64,000 bases of DNA, taken from Enterobacter sp. 10-1 (GTDB lineage Bacteria > Pseudomonadota > Gammaproteobacteria > Enterobacterales > Enterobacteriaceae). A program made the translations under genes and the position numbers. Positions 19,510 through 29,510 of the stretch are shown here, piece after piece. The DNA lies in the NCBI GenBank assembly GCA_002270295.1, contig NISF01000005.1, positions 62,555-126,554 of the forward strand. The letters are read 5' to 3'. The notes below the pieces were generated by a model. The model worked only from the letters and a program-made list of their open reading frames with translations. It did no database searches and was not told the DNA's origin. The first letter of the stretch is position 1. Each line of letters starts with the position of its first letter.

Positions 19510-20430
19510 ATGGATATCGCGGTTATCGGCTCAAATATGGTGGATCTGATCACCTATACCAATCAGATGCCAAAAGAGGGGGAAACTCTCGAGGCGCCCT
19601 CTTTTAAAATTGGCTGCGGCGGTAAAGGCGCCAACCAGGCCGTCGCGGCAGCCAAGCTTAACTCCAAAGTTCTGATGCTGACCAAGGTCGGGGACGACAT
19701 CTTTGCGGATAACACGATTCGCAATCTGGAATCCTGGGGCATTAATACGACCTATGTTGAAAAAGTCCCCTGCACCAGCAGCGGCGTGGCGCCGATTTTT
19801 GTTAACGCCAACTCCAGCAACAGTATTCTGATTATTAAAGGCGCCAATAAGTTTCTCTCCCCGGAGGATATCGATCGCGCTGCCGAAGATTTAAAAAAGT
19901 GTCAGCTGATTGTTTTACAGCTTGAAGTTCAGCTGGAAACGGTTTATCACGCCATTGAATTTGGTAAAAAACACGGAATTGAAGTGTTATTAAATCCGGC
20001 GCCGGCGCTGCGTGAATTAGATATGTCCTACGCCTGCAAATGTGACTTTTTCGTCCCTAATGAAACTGAGCTGGAAATATTAACCGGATTGCCCGTTGAT
20101 ACTTACGATAATATTCGTGCTGCCGCCCGTAGCCTCGTAGAAAAAGGGCTCAACAATATTATTGTCACTATGGGTGAGAAAGGTGCGCTATGGATGACGC
20201 GCGATCGGGACGTTCACGTCCCGGCGTTTAAAGTCAGCGCGGTTGATACCAGCGGCGCCGGCGACGCCTTTATCGGCTGTTTTGCGCATTACTACGTCCA
20301 GAGCGGAGATGTTGAAGCCGCGATGAAAAAAGCCTCGCTCTTTGCCGCCTTCAGCGTCACCGGCAAAGGTACCCAATCGTCTTATCCCAGCATTGAGCAA
20401 TTCAATGAGTATCTGGCGTTAAACGAATAA
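19510..20430 (+). CDS. deoK: DeoK, deoxyribokinase (PfkB family)
   Basis: A 306-residue PfkB/ribokinase-family enzyme, the length of Salmonella DeoK. The N-terminal signature is GCGGKGANQAVAAAKL, and the C-terminal ATP/catalytic motif is DTSGAGDAFIGCF (catalytic Asp after GAG). It phosphorylates 2-deoxy-D-ribose to the 5-phosphate for DeoC. The ATG at 19510 follows AGAGGTAG; an in-frame ATG at 19489 is less likely. The 5' half has a lower GC content than its neighbours, which fits acquisition by transfer. Ribokinase itself cannot be excluded by sequence alone, but the operon supports DeoK. Confidence 0.87.
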   Translation: MDIAVIGSNMVDLITYTNQMPKEGETLEAPSFKIGCGGKGANQAVAAAKLNSKVLMLTKVGDDIFADNTIRNLESWGINTTYVEKVPCTSSGVAPIFVNANSSNSILIIKGANKFLSPEDIDRAAEDLKKCQLIVLQLEVQLETVYHAIEFGKKHGIEVLLNPAPALRELDMSYACKCDFFVPNETELEILTGLPVDTYDNIRAAARSLVEKGLNNIIVTMGEKGALWMTRDRDVHVPAFKVSAVDTSGAGDAFIGCFAHYYVQSGDVEAAMKKASLFAAFSVTGKGTQSSYPSIEQFNEYLALNE

Positions 20431-20456
20431 CCCTCTGCACTGTAAAAGGTAGCACT

Positions 20457-21773
20457 ATGAACGATAAAAATATCGTTCAGATGGCCGATGGCTATCTGAA
20501 TAAAACCCCTCTGTTCCAGTTTATTTTGTTATCCTGTTTATTCCCGTTATGGGGATGCGCTGCGGCATTAAATGATATTTTAATTACTCAGTTTAAAAGC
20601 GTATTTGCGCTGAGTAACTTTGCCTCGGCGCTGGTACAAAGCGCTTTTTATGGCGGTTATTTTTTAATTGCCATTCCAGCCTCGTTAGTGATTAAAAAAA
20701 CCAGCTATAAAGTGGCGATTTTAACCGGCCTGACGCTTTATATCGTCGGCTGTACGCTCTTTTTCCCGGCCTCGCACATGGCAACCTACACCATGTTCCT
20801 GGCCGCGATTTTCGCCATCGCTATCGGCCTGAGCTTCCTTGAGACGGCGGCGAACACCTACAGCTCAATGATTGGTCCAAAAGCGCAGGCGACGCTACGC
20901 CTCAATATCAGCCAGACGTTCTATCCGATTGGCGCCGCGGCCGGCATCCTGCTGGGCAAATATCTGGTCTTTTCCGATGGTGAAAGTCTGGAAAAACAGA
21001 TGGCGGGCATGAACGCCGAGCAGATCCATAACTTTAAAATCCTGATGCTGGAAAACACCCTTGAGCCCTACAAGTACATGATTATGGTACTGGTGGTGGT
21101 AATGGTGCTGTTCCTGCTGACCCGCTTCCCGACCTGCAAAGTTGCGCAGACGGCGAACCATAAGCGTCCGTCGGCGCTCGACACTCTGCGCTACCTGGCG
21201 AGCAACGCCCGCTTCCGTCGCGGGATTATCGCCCAGTTCCTCTACGTCGGGATGCAGGTCACCGTCTGGTCATTCACGATCCGCCTGGCGCTGGAGCTGG
21301 GGGATATCAACGAGCGCGATGCCTCAACCTTTATGGTCTACAGCTTCGCCTGCTTCTTCATCGGTAAATTTATTGCCAACATCCTGATGACGCGCTTCAC
21401 GCCGGAAAAAGTGCTGATTATCTACTCGGCGATCGGCGCGTTGTTCCTTGCCTACGTGGCGCTGGCGCCGAGCTTCAGCGCGGTATACGTGGCGGTGCTG
21501 GTGAGCGTCCTGTTTGGACCCTGCTGGGCGACCATCTATGCCGGGACCCTCGATACGGTTGATAACGAGCATACCGAAATGGCCGGGGCGGTGATTGTGA
21601 TGGCGATTATCGGTGCGGCGGTGGTGCCGGCGATTCAGGGCTACGTTGCGGATATGTTCCACTCCCTGCAGGTGTCGTTCCTGGTGCCGATGCTGTGCTT
21701 CATCTACGTGGGCGTCTACTTCTGGCGTGAGTGCAAAGCGCGCCGTGCGCTGACCGAAGCGACGGCCTCCTGA
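20457..21773 (+). CDS. deoP: DeoP, deoxyribose permease (FucP-like MFS)
   Basis: A 438-residue sugar:proton symporter of the FucP branch, with 12 membrane helices. It begins with a soluble leader and the segment FILLSCLFPLWGCAAALNDI, typical of FucP relatives. Located between deoK and deoX, it fits Salmonella DeoP, which imports deoxyribose. The spacing of 26 bases to deoK and 11 to deoX marks an operon. Related L-fucose or glucose/galactose permeases are possible but less consistent with the neighbours. Confidence 0.85.
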   Translation: MNDKNIVQMADGYLNKTPLFQFILLSCLFPLWGCAAALNDILITQFKSVFALSNFASALVQSAFYGGYFLIAIPASLVIKKTSYKVAILTGLTLYIVGCTLFFPASHMATYTMFLAAIFAIAIGLSFLETAANTYSSMIGPKAQATLRLNISQTFYPIGAAAGILLGKYLVFSDGESLEKQMAGMNAEQIHNFKILMLENTLEPYKYMIMVLVVVMVLFLLTRFPTCKVAQTANHKRPSALDTLRYLASNARFRRGIIAQFLYVGMQVTVWSFTIRLALELGDINERDASTFMVYSFACFFIGKFIANILMTRFTPEKVLIIYSAIGALFLAYVALAPSFSAVYVAVLVSVLFGPCWATIYAGTLDTVDNEHTEMAGAVIVMAIIGAAVVPAIQGYVADMFHSLQVSFLVPMLCFIYVGVYFWRECKARRALTEATAS

Positions 21774-21784
21774 GGAGAATCATC

Positions 21785-22801
21785 ATGACGACACGTTTAA
21801 CCCTATGGCGTCAGCTGTTTACCGAGCATCCTCGGGTACTGCTGGCAAACGATGCCTTTACGGTCACCGCGTTCCGCTACGCCAGCGGCGTAGAGGGCCT
21901 GCGGGTAGAGAACTCGCGCGGCCAGCTGGTCATTCTGCCCTGGCTGGGGCAAATGATCTGGGACGCGGAGTTCGATGGTCACGATCTGACGATGCGCAAT
22001 ATGTTCCGCGAGCCGAAGCTGGCGACGGAAGTGGTGGCCACCTACGGCTGCTTCGCCTTCCACTCCGGGCTGCTGGCGAACGGCTGCCCTTCGCCGGAGG
22101 ACGTGCATCCGCTGCACGGCGAAATGGCCTGCGCCGCGATGGATGAAGCCTGGCTGGAGTTGGAGGGGGAGAGCCTGCGGGTGACGGGACGCTATGAATA
22201 CGTGATGGGCTTCGGCCATCGCTATCAGGCGCAGCCCGCGGTGGTACTGCATAAAGAGAGCGCGCTCTTTGATATTCACATGGCGGTCACCAACCTCGCC
22301 TCCGTCGCGATGCCGCTCCAGTATATGTGCCATATGAACTATGCCTATGTGGCCGGGGCCAGCTTCAGCCAGAATATCCCCGACGATGCGCTCGCGCTGC
22401 GTGAGTCGATACCGGGCCACGTGCATCCGACCGAGCAGTGGCTGGCGTTCAACCGGCGCATTCTGCAAGGGGAGGCTTCGCTGGACGTACTGAACGAGCC
22501 GCACTATTACGATCCGGAAATCGTCTTTTTTGCCGACAGGCTGGATCGCTACACCGACAGGCCTGAATTTCGCATGACGGCTCCGGATGGCACCACGTTC
22601 ATCACCCGCTTCTCCAGCGCGGAGCTGAACTATGTGACCCGCTGGATCCTCTATAACGGCGATCAGCAGGTGGCGGCTTTTGCGCTACCGGCCACCTGTC
22701 GTCCCGAAGGATTTCTGGCGGCGCAGCGTAACGGCAGCCTGATCTCGCTGGCTCCGCAGGAGATCCGCACCTTCAGCGTAACCACCGGCATCGGCGGCTG
22801 A
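21785..22801 (+). CDS. deoX: DeoX-like protein, aldose 1-epimerase family (DUF4432)
   Basis: A 338-residue protein with a galactose-mutarotase-like beta sandwich. It shows a conserved [20 protein letters not shown] start and histidines in [10 protein letters not shown] and [11 protein letters not shown] that could bind the sugar. Last gene of deoKPX, beginning 11 bases after deoP with GAGGAG upstream. Salmonella DeoX is the counterpart; a sugar anomer interconversion role is inferred from the fold. A terminator follows. Confidence 0.83.
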   Translation: MTTRLTLWRQLFTEHPRVLLANDAFTVTAFRYASGVEGLRVENSRGQLVILPWLGQMIWDAEFDGHDLTMRNMFREPKLATEVVATYGCFAFHSGLLANGCPSPEDVHPLHGEMACAAMDEAWLELEGESLRVTGRYEYVMGFGHRYQAQPAVVLHKESALFDIHMAVTNLASVAMPLQYMCHMNYAYVAGASFSQNIPDDALALRESIPGHVHPTEQWLAFNRRILQGEASLDVLNEPHYYDPEIVFFADRLDRYTDRPEFRMTAPDGTTFITRFSSAELNYVTRWILYNGDQQVAAFALPATCRPEGFLAAQRNGSLISLAPQEIRTFSVTTGIGG

Positions 22802-22834
22802 TGGGTATAATAGTGCTCAAGGCTTGAACAGCAG

Positions 22835-22867
22835 CGCGCTTATCGTTAAGGTAAGCGCGTTTTTTTA
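22835..22867 (+). terminator. Terminator of deoKPX
   Basis: The stem CGCGCTTA/TAAGCGCG with a 9-base loop is followed by seven T residues. It lies between deoX and uhpA, 17 bases before the uhpA start, so uhpA transcription must begin very close to or within it, or rely on read-through. Confidence 0.88.
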
Positions 22868-22883
22868 TCCGCCGGGAAACGCC

Positions 22884-23477
22884 ATGACCTCCATTGCCCT
22901 TATTGACGATCATCTTATCGTCCGCTCCGGTTTTGCGCAGCTGCTGGCGCTGGAAAGCGATTTCCGGGTGGTGGCGGAGTTCGGTTCCGGCCGCGAGGCG
23001 CTGGCGGGTCTGCCGGGCCGCGGCGTGCAGGTCTGCATTTGCGATATTTCGATGCCGGATATCTCGGGCCTCGAGCTGCTGAGCCAGCTGCCCAAAGGCA
23101 TCGCGACCATTATGCTCTCGGTCCACGACAGCCCGGCGCTGGTGGAGCAGGCGCTGAACGCCGGCGCCCGCGGCTTTCTTTCCAAACGCTGCAGTCCGGA
23201 TGAGCTGATTGCCGCCGTCCGTACGGTGGCGACCGGCGGCTGTTACCTGACGCCGGATATCGCCATGAAGCTGGCGGCCGGTCGCCAGGACCCGCTCACC
23301 AAACGCGAACGGCAGGTGGCGGAAAAGCTGGCCCAGGGAATGGCGGTGAAAGAGATCGCCGCCGAGCTTGGACTATCGCCAAAGACCGTCCACGTTCATC
23401 GCGCTAACCTGCTGGAAAAGCTGGGCGTCAGCAACGACGTTGAGCTGGCGCGGCGCATGTTCGATAGCTGGCAGTGA
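22884..23477 (+). CDS. uhpA: UhpA, response regulator
   Basis: A 197-residue NarL/FixJ-type regulator. The receiver domain (residues 1-115) has the phospho-acceptor Asp54 in [12 protein letters not shown]. The LuxR-type HTH (about residues 132-195) has [20 protein letters not shown]. Nearly identical to E. coli UhpA. Phosphorylated by UhpB, it activates uhpT. The ATG at 22884 was chosen by family fit; the reading frame continues upstream through the deo terminator. Overlaps uhpB by four bases. Confidence 0.97.
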   Translation: MTSIALIDDHLIVRSGFAQLLALESDFRVVAEFGSGREALAGLPGRGVQVCICDISMPDISGLELLSQLPKGIATIMLSVHDSPALVEQALNAGARGFLSKRCSPDELIAAVRTVATGGCYLTPDIAMKLAAGRQDPLTKRERQVAEKLAQGMAVKEIAAELGLSPKTVHVHRANLLEKLGVSNDVELARRMFDSWQ

Positions 23478-24976
23478 AAGCGCTGTTCTCGCGGCTGCTC
23501 TCGGTCGTCGGCTGCTTCTTTATCTTCTCCGCCGCGTGGTTCTGCCTGTGGAGCATCAGCCTGCATGTGGTTGCGCGCCCGGATCTCGCGGTACTGCTGT
23601 TTCCCTTCGGTCTACGCCTTGGCCTGATGCTGCAATGCCCGCGCGGCTACTGGCCGGTGCTGCTGGGAGCGGAATGGCTGCTGATCTTCTGGCTGGCGCA
23701 GGAAGTGGCGCTGGCCCATCCGATAATATTGATGATCGGCAGTCTGCTGACCCTGCTGCCGGTGGCGCTGATTTCGCGCTATCGCCAGCAGCGCGACTGG
23801 CTGACCCTGCTGCGCCAGGGCGGCGCGCTGATTGCCGCCGCGCTGCTGCAATCGCTGCCGTGGCTCGGCGAGGGAAGCGAAGGTCTCAACGCCCTGCTGC
23901 TGACCCTGACCGGTGGCCTGACCCTCGCGCCGACCTGCCTGGTCATCTGGCACTACCTCACCAGCACCGTCTGGCGACCGCTGGGGCCGGCGCTGGTTTC
24001 GCAGCCGGTGAACTGGCGCGGGCGGCACCTGATCTGGTATCTGCTGCTGTTTATGGTCAGCCTGTGGCTGCAGCTGGGGCTGCCCGCCGAGCTCTCCCGC
24101 TTTACGCCGTTTTGCCTGGCGCTGCCGATTATCGCCCTGGCCTGGCACTACGGCTGGCAGGGGGCGCTGATTGCCGCCCTGATGAACGCGATTGCCCTCA
24201 TCGCCAGCCAGACCTGGCACGACCATCCGGTTGATTTGCTGCTCTCCCTGCTGGCGCAAAGCCTGACCGGGCTGCTGCTGGGGGCCGGAATTCAGCGCCT
24301 GCGTGAGCTGAACCAGTCGCTGCAAAGCGAGCTGGCGCGCAACCGGCGGCTGGCGGAACGCCTGCTGGAAACCGAAGAGAGCGTGCGCCGCGACGTGGCG
24401 CGCGAACTGCATGACGATATCGGTCAGACCATCACCGCCATCCGCACCCAGGCCGGGATTGTCCAGCGCCTGGCGCCGGAGAACGGCGGCGTCAGGCAGA
24501 GCAGCCAGCTGATTGAGCAGCTCTCTCTGGGCGTTTATGACTCGGTGCGCCGCCTGCTGGGGCGCCTGCGCCCGCGGCAGCTGGACGATCTGACCCTTGA
24601 ACAGGCGGTACGTTCTCTGATGCGTGAAATGGAGCTCGAAGATCGCGGGATGGTCAGCCACCTCGACTGGCGCATCGATGAATCTATGCTGAGTGAAAAC
24701 CAGCGCGTCACCCTGTTTCGCGTCTGCCAGGAAGGGCTGAATAATATCGTCAAGCACGCCAGCGCCAGCGCGGTCACGCTGCAGGGCTGGCAGCAGGATG
24801 AGCGGCTGATGCTGGTGCTTGAGGATGACGGCAGCGGGCTGCCGCCGGGCACCGGACGGCAGGGCTTTGGCCTGATCGGCATGCGCGAGCGCGTGACGGC
24901 GCTGGGCGGGACCTTAACCATTTCCTGCACCCACGGCACGCGCGTCTGCGTCAGCCTGCCGCTGCGCTACGCCTGA
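23474..24976 (+). CDS. uhpB: UhpB, membrane sensor histidine kinase
   Basis: A 500-residue kinase starting at GTG in the GTGA overlap with uhpA. The first 270 residues form a MASE1-like membrane domain with about eight helices. The HisKA_3 phosphorylation site is [10 protein letters not shown] (His313), as in E. coli. The ATPase domain has NNIVKHA and [11 protein letters not shown] motifs. It phosphorylates UhpA when UhpC senses external glucose-6-phosphate. Confidence 0.97.
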   Translation: MKALFSRLLSVVGCFFIFSAAWFCLWSISLHVVARPDLAVLLFPFGLRLGLMLQCPRGYWPVLLGAEWLLIFWLAQEVALAHPIILMIGSLLTLLPVALISRYRQQRDWLTLLRQGGALIAAALLQSLPWLGEGSEGLNALLLTLTGGLTLAPTCLVIWHYLTSTVWRPLGPALVSQPVNWRGRHLIWYLLLFMVSLWLQLGLPAELSRFTPFCLALPIIALAWHYGWQGALIAALMNAIALIASQTWHDHPVDLLLSLLAQSLTGLLLGAGIQRLRELNQSLQSELARNRRLAERLLETEESVRRDVARELHDDIGQTITAIRTQAGIVQRLAPENGGVRQSSQLIEQLSLGVYDSVRRLLGRLRPRQLDDLTLEQAVRSLMREMELEDRGMVSHLDWRIDESMLSENQRVTLFRVCQEGLNNIVKHASASAVTLQGWQQDERLMLVLEDDGSGLPPGTGRQGFGLIGMRERVTALGGTLTISCTHGTRVCVSLPLRYA

Positions 24977-24985
24977 GGAACGAAG

Positions 24986-26314
24986 ATGTTTACCTTTATG
25001 AAATCCCCCCCTGACGCCGCGCCGATAGCCGATAAGCAGGCCCTCGACGAACGCTATCGCTACTGGCGGCGCCATATTCTGCTGACCATCTGGCTGGGCT
25101 ACGCGCTGTTCTACTTCACGCGCAAAAGCTTCAACGCCGCGGTGCCGGAGATTCTCGCCAGCAACGTGCTGACCCGCAGCGATATCGGCCTGCTGGCGAC
25201 GCTGTTTTACATCACCTACGGGCTGTCTAAATTTTTATCCGGCATCGTCAGCGACCGCTCCAACGCCCGCTACTTTATGGGCCTCGGCCTGATTGCGACC
25301 GGCGTGGTCAATATCCTGTTCGGTTTTTCTACTTCACTCTGGGCCTTTGCGCTGCTGTGGGCGCTGAACGCCTTTTTCCAGGGCTGGGGCTCGCCGGTAT
25401 GCGCCCGTCTGCTGACGGCCTGGTATTCCCGTACCGAGCGCGGTGGCTGGTGGGCGCTGTGGAACACCGCCCATAACGTGGGCGGCGCGCTGATCCCGAT
25501 GGTCATCGGCGCCGCGGCGCTGCACTACGGCTGGCGCGCCGGGATGATGATTGCCGGGATGCTGGCAATCCTCGCCGGGCTGTTTCTCTGCTGGCGGCTG
25601 CGCGACCGGCCGCAGGCGGTGGGGCTGCCCGCGGTAGGCGACTGGCGTCACGATGAGCTGGAGATCGCCCAGCAGCAGGAGGGGCAGGGCCTGACGCGCA
25701 GGGAGATCCTCTACAAGTACGTATTAACGAACCCCTATATCTGGCTGCTGTCGCTCTGCTACGTGCTGGTTTACGTGGTGCGGGCGGCGATTAACGACTG
25801 GGGCAATCTCTACATGTCGGAGACCCTGGGGGTCAATCTGGTGACCGCCAACTCGGCGGTGACCATGTTTGAGCTGGGCGGGTTTATCGGCGCGCTGGTG
25901 GCCGGCTGGGGCTCGGATAAGCTGTTTAACGGCAACCGGGGGCCGATGAACCTGATTTTTGCCGCCGGGATCGTGCTGTCGGTGGGCGGCCTGTGGCTGA
26001 TGCCGTTTGCCAGCTACGTGATGCAGGCGGCCTGCTTCTTTACCACCGGCTTCTTTGTCTTCGGCCCGCAGATGCTCATCGGCATGGCGGCGGCGGAGTG
26101 CTCGCATCGGGACGCTGCGGGCGCGGCAACCGGGTTTGTCGGGCTGTTTGCCTATCTGGGGGCGTCGCTCTCCGGCTGGCCGCTGGCGCAGGTGATGGAC
26201 GTCTGGCACTGGAGCGGCTTTTTTGTGGTGATTACCATCGCCGCCGGCATTTCGGTGCTGCTGCTGCTGCCATTTTTAAACGCCCAGGCGCCGAGAGCGG
26301 CCAGCGAAGCGTGA
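24986..26314 (+). CDS. uhpC: UhpC, glucose-6-phosphate sensor (MFS fold)
   Basis: A 442-residue organophosphate:phosphate antiporter-family protein with 12 helices. It is paralogous to UhpT (shared WLGYALFYFTRKSFN-type first helix and RTERGGWWALWNTAHNVGGA). It acts mainly as a receptor that binds external glucose-6-phosphate and signals through UhpB. It starts nine bases after uhpB, forming the operon uhpABC. Confidence 0.95.
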   Translation: MFTFMKSPPDAAPIADKQALDERYRYWRRHILLTIWLGYALFYFTRKSFNAAVPEILASNVLTRSDIGLLATLFYITYGLSKFLSGIVSDRSNARYFMGLGLIATGVVNILFGFSTSLWAFALLWALNAFFQGWGSPVCARLLTAWYSRTERGGWWALWNTAHNVGGALIPMVIGAAALHYGWRAGMMIAGMLAILAGLFLCWRLRDRPQAVGLPAVGDWRHDELEIAQQQEGQGLTRREILYKYVLTNPYIWLLSLCYVLVYVVRAAINDWGNLYMSETLGVNLVTANSAVTMFELGGFIGALVAGWGSDKLFNGNRGPMNLIFAAGIVLSVGGLWLMPFASYVMQAACFFTTGFFVFGPQMLIGMAAAECSHRDAAGAATGFVGLFAYLGASLSGWPLAQVMDVWHWSGFFVVITIAAGISVLLLLPFLNAQAPRAASEA

Positions 26315-26339
26315 TGCACCTCACCTTTTTTCATCAATA

Positions 26340-26400
26340 CGGGAAAAACTAAGAAATTTTCCCGGTATCACCTGGACGCTGTCTCAGGCCAGCCGCATGA
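26340..26400 (+). promoter_or_regulatory. uhpC-uhpT gap: hairpin and candidate UhpA sites
   Basis: CGGGAAAA (26340-26347) and TTTTCCCG (26357-26364) form an 8-base stem just after uhpC, with no T tract. Immediately downstream CCTGG and CCAG half sites around 26371-26392 (CCTGGACGCTGTCTCAGG region) resemble the UhpA-binding block of the E. coli uhpT promoter. Assigned by position and motif; not certain. Confidence 0.45.
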
Positions 26401-26529
26401 CCAGTTTTTACAATAGCGGCCATTCAATATCATTTTCCCAAAATAGTTTAAGTTGCAGGAAGGCGGCAAACGAGAGCCGCCAACGCGCCTGGGGCTTGAA
26501 GTATGAAAGGAAAACCGGGAGTGTGTCCT

Positions 26530-27921
26530 ATGCTGGCCTTTCTAAACCAGGTGCGCAAGCCGACCCTGGATCTGCCGCTCGACGTGCGGCGCAAGATGTG
26601 GTTTAAACCGTTCATGCAGTCCTATCTGGTGGTCTTTATCGGCTACCTGACTATGTACCTGATCCGCAAGAACTTTAACATTGCCCAGAACGACATGATT
26701 TCAACCTACGGGTTGAGCATGACCCAGCTGGGGATGATTGGCCTGGGCTTCTCGATCACCTACGGCGTGGGTAAAACGCTGGTTTCCTACTACGCGGATG
26801 GTAAGAACACCAAGCAGTTCCTGCCGTTTATGCTGATCCTCTCCGCCATCTGCATGCTCGGCTTCAGCGCCAGCATGGGCGCCGGGTCGACCAGCCTGTT
26901 CCTGATGATCGCCTTCTATGCGCTGAGCGGCTTCTTCCAGAGCACCGGCGGCTCGTGCAGCTACTCGACGATTACCAAATGGACGCCGCGACGCAAGCGC
27001 GGATCGTACCTCGGGATGTGGAATATCTCCCACAATCTCGGCGGCGCGGGCGCGGCAGGGGTAGCGCTGTTTGGCGCCAACTATCTGTTCGACGGCCACG
27101 TCATCGGGATGTTTATCTTCCCGTCGATTATCGCGCTGATCGTAGGTTTTATCGGCCTGCGTTTTGGCAGCGACTCCCCTGAATCCTACGGCCTCGGCAA
27201 TGCGGAAGAGCTGTTCGGGGAAGAGATCAGCGAAGAAGATAAAGAAACCGAAGATAGCGCGATGACCAAATGGCAGATCTTCGTGGAGTACGTGCTGAAA
27301 AACAAAGTCATCTGGCTGCTGTGCTTCTCCAATATTTTCCTCTACGTGGTGCGCATCGGTATCGACCAGTGGTCGACCGTCTACGCTTTCCAGGAGCTTA
27401 AGCTGTCAAAAGAGGTGGCGATTCAGGGCTTTACCCTGTTTGAAGTCGGCGCGCTGGTCGGCACCCTGATGTGGGGCTGGCTGTCGGATCTGGCCAACGG
27501 TCGCCGGGCGCTGGTAGCCTGCGTCGCGCTGGCGCTGATCATTGCGACTCTCGGCGTTTATCAGCATGCCAGTAATCAGTATGTCTATCTGATGTCGCTG
27601 TTTGCCCTCGGCTTTTTAGTCTTTGGCCCGCAGCTGCTGATTGGCGTCGCGGCCGTTGGTTTTGTGCCGAAAAAAGCCATCGGCGCGGCTGACGGCATCA
27701 AAGGCACCTTCGCCTATCTGATTGGCGACAGCTTCGCCAAGCTGGGCCTGGGGATGATTGCCGACGGCACGCCGATCTTCGGCCTCACCGGCTGGGCGGG
27801 CACCTTTGCCGCGCTGGACGCGGCGGCAATCGGCTGTATCTGCCTGATGGCCATCGTGGCGGTATTTGAAGAACGTAAAATTCGCCGCGAGAAGAAGAAA
27901 CAACGTTTGCAGACCGCCTGA
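26530..27921 (+). CDS. uhpT: UhpT, hexose-phosphate:phosphate antiporter
   Basis: A 463-residue MFS antiporter, identical in length to E. coli UhpT when started at ATG 26530 ([16 protein letters not shown]). The organophosphate antiporter signature is [20 protein letters not shown]. It exchanges internal phosphate for glucose-6-phosphate and related esters and also admits fosfomycin, so loss of function gives fosfomycin resistance. The gene looks intact. Its own promoter (215-base gap) should be UhpA-dependent. A terminator follows. Confidence 0.97.
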   Translation: MLAFLNQVRKPTLDLPLDVRRKMWFKPFMQSYLVVFIGYLTMYLIRKNFNIAQNDMISTYGLSMTQLGMIGLGFSITYGVGKTLVSYYADGKNTKQFLPFMLILSAICMLGFSASMGAGSTSLFLMIAFYALSGFFQSTGGSCSYSTITKWTPRRKRGSYLGMWNISHNLGGAGAAGVALFGANYLFDGHVIGMFIFPSIIALIVGFIGLRFGSDSPESYGLGNAEELFGEEISEEDKETEDSAMTKWQIFVEYVLKNKVIWLLCFSNIFLYVVRIGIDQWSTVYAFQELKLSKEVAIQGFTLFEVGALVGTLMWGWLSDLANGRRALVACVALALIIATLGVYQHASNQYVYLMSLFALGFLVFGPQLLIGVAAVGFVPKKAIGAADGIKGTFAYLIGDSFAKLGLGMIADGTPIFGLTGWAGTFAALDAAAIGCICLMAIVAVFEERKIRREKKKQRLQTA

Positions 27922-27943
27922 GGCATCAGGTATTGGTAACGTT

Positions 27944-27969
27944 GCCCGGCCTTCCCGCCGGGCTTTTTT
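27944..27969 (+). terminator. Terminator of uhpT
   Basis: GCCCGGC/GCCGGGC stem, loop CTTCCC, then six T residues. It touches the stop codon of the opposing LysR gene at 27968. Confidence 0.92.
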
Positions 27970-28891
27970 ATGCCGCAGGGCCAGGGATTGTTTCAGGCTG
28001 GCTCACCTGCCAGAGCAGCTCCCGCAGCCACTGCTGAGCCGGATCGCGATGGTTGCGCTCGTGCCAGGCCATGCTTTTGGTAAACCCCGGGATCGTCAGC
28101 GGCGGCGGCACAATGAGCATTCCTGACGCGACCGTCGCCAGCCGGCGCGGCACCACCGCTATCATGTCGCTTACCGCCAGTATTTCCGGGAGCACCAAAA
28201 AGCTGCTCACCGATAATCCGACCCGCCGGCTACGGCCGATTGCCGCCAGCGCCTCGTCGGTCACCCCGCGAAAGCTGTCACCCTCCCAGGACACCAGCAT
28301 ATGTTCCAGCGCGCAGAATTGGTCGAGCGTTAGCGGCGCGCCGGCCTGGGGATGGTCGGCGCGCAGCAGACAGACGTACTCTTCGTGGTACAGCGCCCGA
28401 CCGTGGAGTTCGGGCGGCGTTGAAGGGGGCGTGAGGAGCGCAATATCAACCTCTCCGCGTTCGGCCTGAGCCAGCAGCGTGGACGGAGACTCCGGAATAA
28501 TGCGCACGCGGATCCCCGGCGCCAGCGGCTTCAGGGCGGCAATAAACGGCACGATCACCGCTTTCAGCGCATAGTCGGTAGCGGCGATAGTCCAGGTGAA
28601 ATCGGCGTTAAGCGGTTCGAAAACGGCGGGCTGCAGCAGGGCTTCGGCATCGGTCAGCAGCTGCTTTACCGGCGAAGCCAGCGCCTGCGCGCGCAGGGTC
28701 GGGATCATGCCATGCGGAGCGCGGATAAACAGCGGATCGTTAAACGCATCGCGCAGCCGCGTAAGCATGCCGCTCACCGCCGGCTGCGTCAGCGCCAGCC
28801 GCTGGGCTGCGCGGGTGACGCTGCGTTCATTGAGCAGCGCATCCAGCGTTTTCAGCAGATTAAGATCGAGGTTTCTGATATCAGATTTCAT
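27968..28891 (-). CDS. LysR-family regulator, NodD/LinR-like group
   Basis: A 307-residue LysR protein. The HTH at residues 8-66 reads RNLDLNLLKTLDALLNERSV then TRAAQRLALTQPAVSGMLTR, the N-terminal style of the NodD/NahR-like branch. The ligand domain follows. It converges on uhpT and is divergent from yicN with a gap of about 105 bases, so it might regulate yicN or itself. No enzyme neighbour suggests an effector, and I cannot name the gene. Confidence 0.85.
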   Translation of the reverse strand: MKSDIRNLDLNLLKTLDALLNERSVTRAAQRLALTQPAVSGMLTRLRDAFNDPLFIRAPHGMIPTLRAQALASPVKQLLTDAEALLQPAVFEPLNADFTWTIAATDYALKAVIVPFIAALKPLAPGIRVRIIPESPSTLLAQAERGEVDIALLTPPSTPPELHGRALYHEEYVCLLRADHPQAGAPLTLDQFCALEHMLVSWEGDSFRGVTDEALAAIGRSRRVGLSVSSFLVLPEILAVSDMIAVVPRRLATVASGMLIVPPPLTIPGFTKSMAWHERNHRDPAQQWLRELLWQVSQPETIPGPAA

Positions 28892-28996
28892 GATAGCTTT
28901 CCGCAGCCGCGATAAGTCACATTATGGTACGCCCGGGAGTCGACAGCGCGCAAATTCCCATTATGATAGTGGGGCTGCGATAGAGTGAGAGGAAGC

Positions 28997-29449
28997 ATGA
29001 TCTGGTTAGGACTGGCCACGCTGGTGGTAGTATTTGTTGTAGGATTTCGGGTACTTACCTCTGATTCTCGTCGTGCGATTCGTCGTCTGAGCGAACGGCT
29101 GGGTATTACTCCCGTCCCGCTGGAATCGATGATCGATCAGCTGGGAAAAACCGCCGGAAGCGAGTACCTGCGCTACCTTGAGCGGCCCAACGAAGCGCAT
29201 CTGCAAAACGCGGCTCAGGTTCTGCTTATCTGGCAGGTCGGCGTCGTCGATAGCAGCGAGCAGAACCTGCACTACTGGTATCGTTTGATGCAAAAGTCTC
29301 GCCTGGCGGCGCCGATTACCGATGCGCAGATCCGCCTGGCGCAGGGGTTTCTCCGCGAGCTGGAGCCGGAGTTGAGCGAAATTATCGCCCTGCAGCAGCG
29401 CTATAACGCCCTGTTTTTACCGGAAGATGGCGTTCACTGGCTGCACTGA
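28997..29449 (+). CDS. yicN: YicN, DUF1198 protein
   Basis: A 150-residue protein matching E. coli YicN in length and sequence, with an N-terminal membrane helix (MIWLGLATLVVVFVVGFRVL) and the conserved end EDGVHWLH. The ATG at 28997 was chosen over a GTG at 28985 by family length. The role is unknown; topology suggests a single-span inner-membrane protein with a cytoplasmic helical domain. Confidence 0.93.
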   Translation: MIWLGLATLVVVFVVGFRVLTSDSRRAIRRLSERLGITPVPLESMIDQLGKTAGSEYLRYLERPNEAHLQNAAQVLLIWQVGVVDSSEQNLHYWYRLMQKSRLAAPITDAQIRLAQGFLRELEPELSEIIALQQRYNALFLPEDGVHWLH

Positions 29450-29470
29450 TATCACTATCGGTGATGATGT

Positions 29471-29499
29471 TTATCCGAAATGGTGATTCGATTTATATC
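29471..29499 (+). promoter_or_regulatory. Candidate promoter of the SRPBCC gene
   Basis: TTATCC at 29471-29476 and TATATC at 29494-29499 lie 17 bases apart. Transcription would begin near 29506, right at the base of the hairpin at 29511-29555. Both boxes are imperfect. Confidence 0.35.
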
Positions 29500-29510
29500 A
29501 TCCCCCGACG

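Noticed and set aside
23612..24757. A 381-codon minus-strand open frame
   Set aside because: Antisense to uhpB; Gln/Arg-rich shadow.
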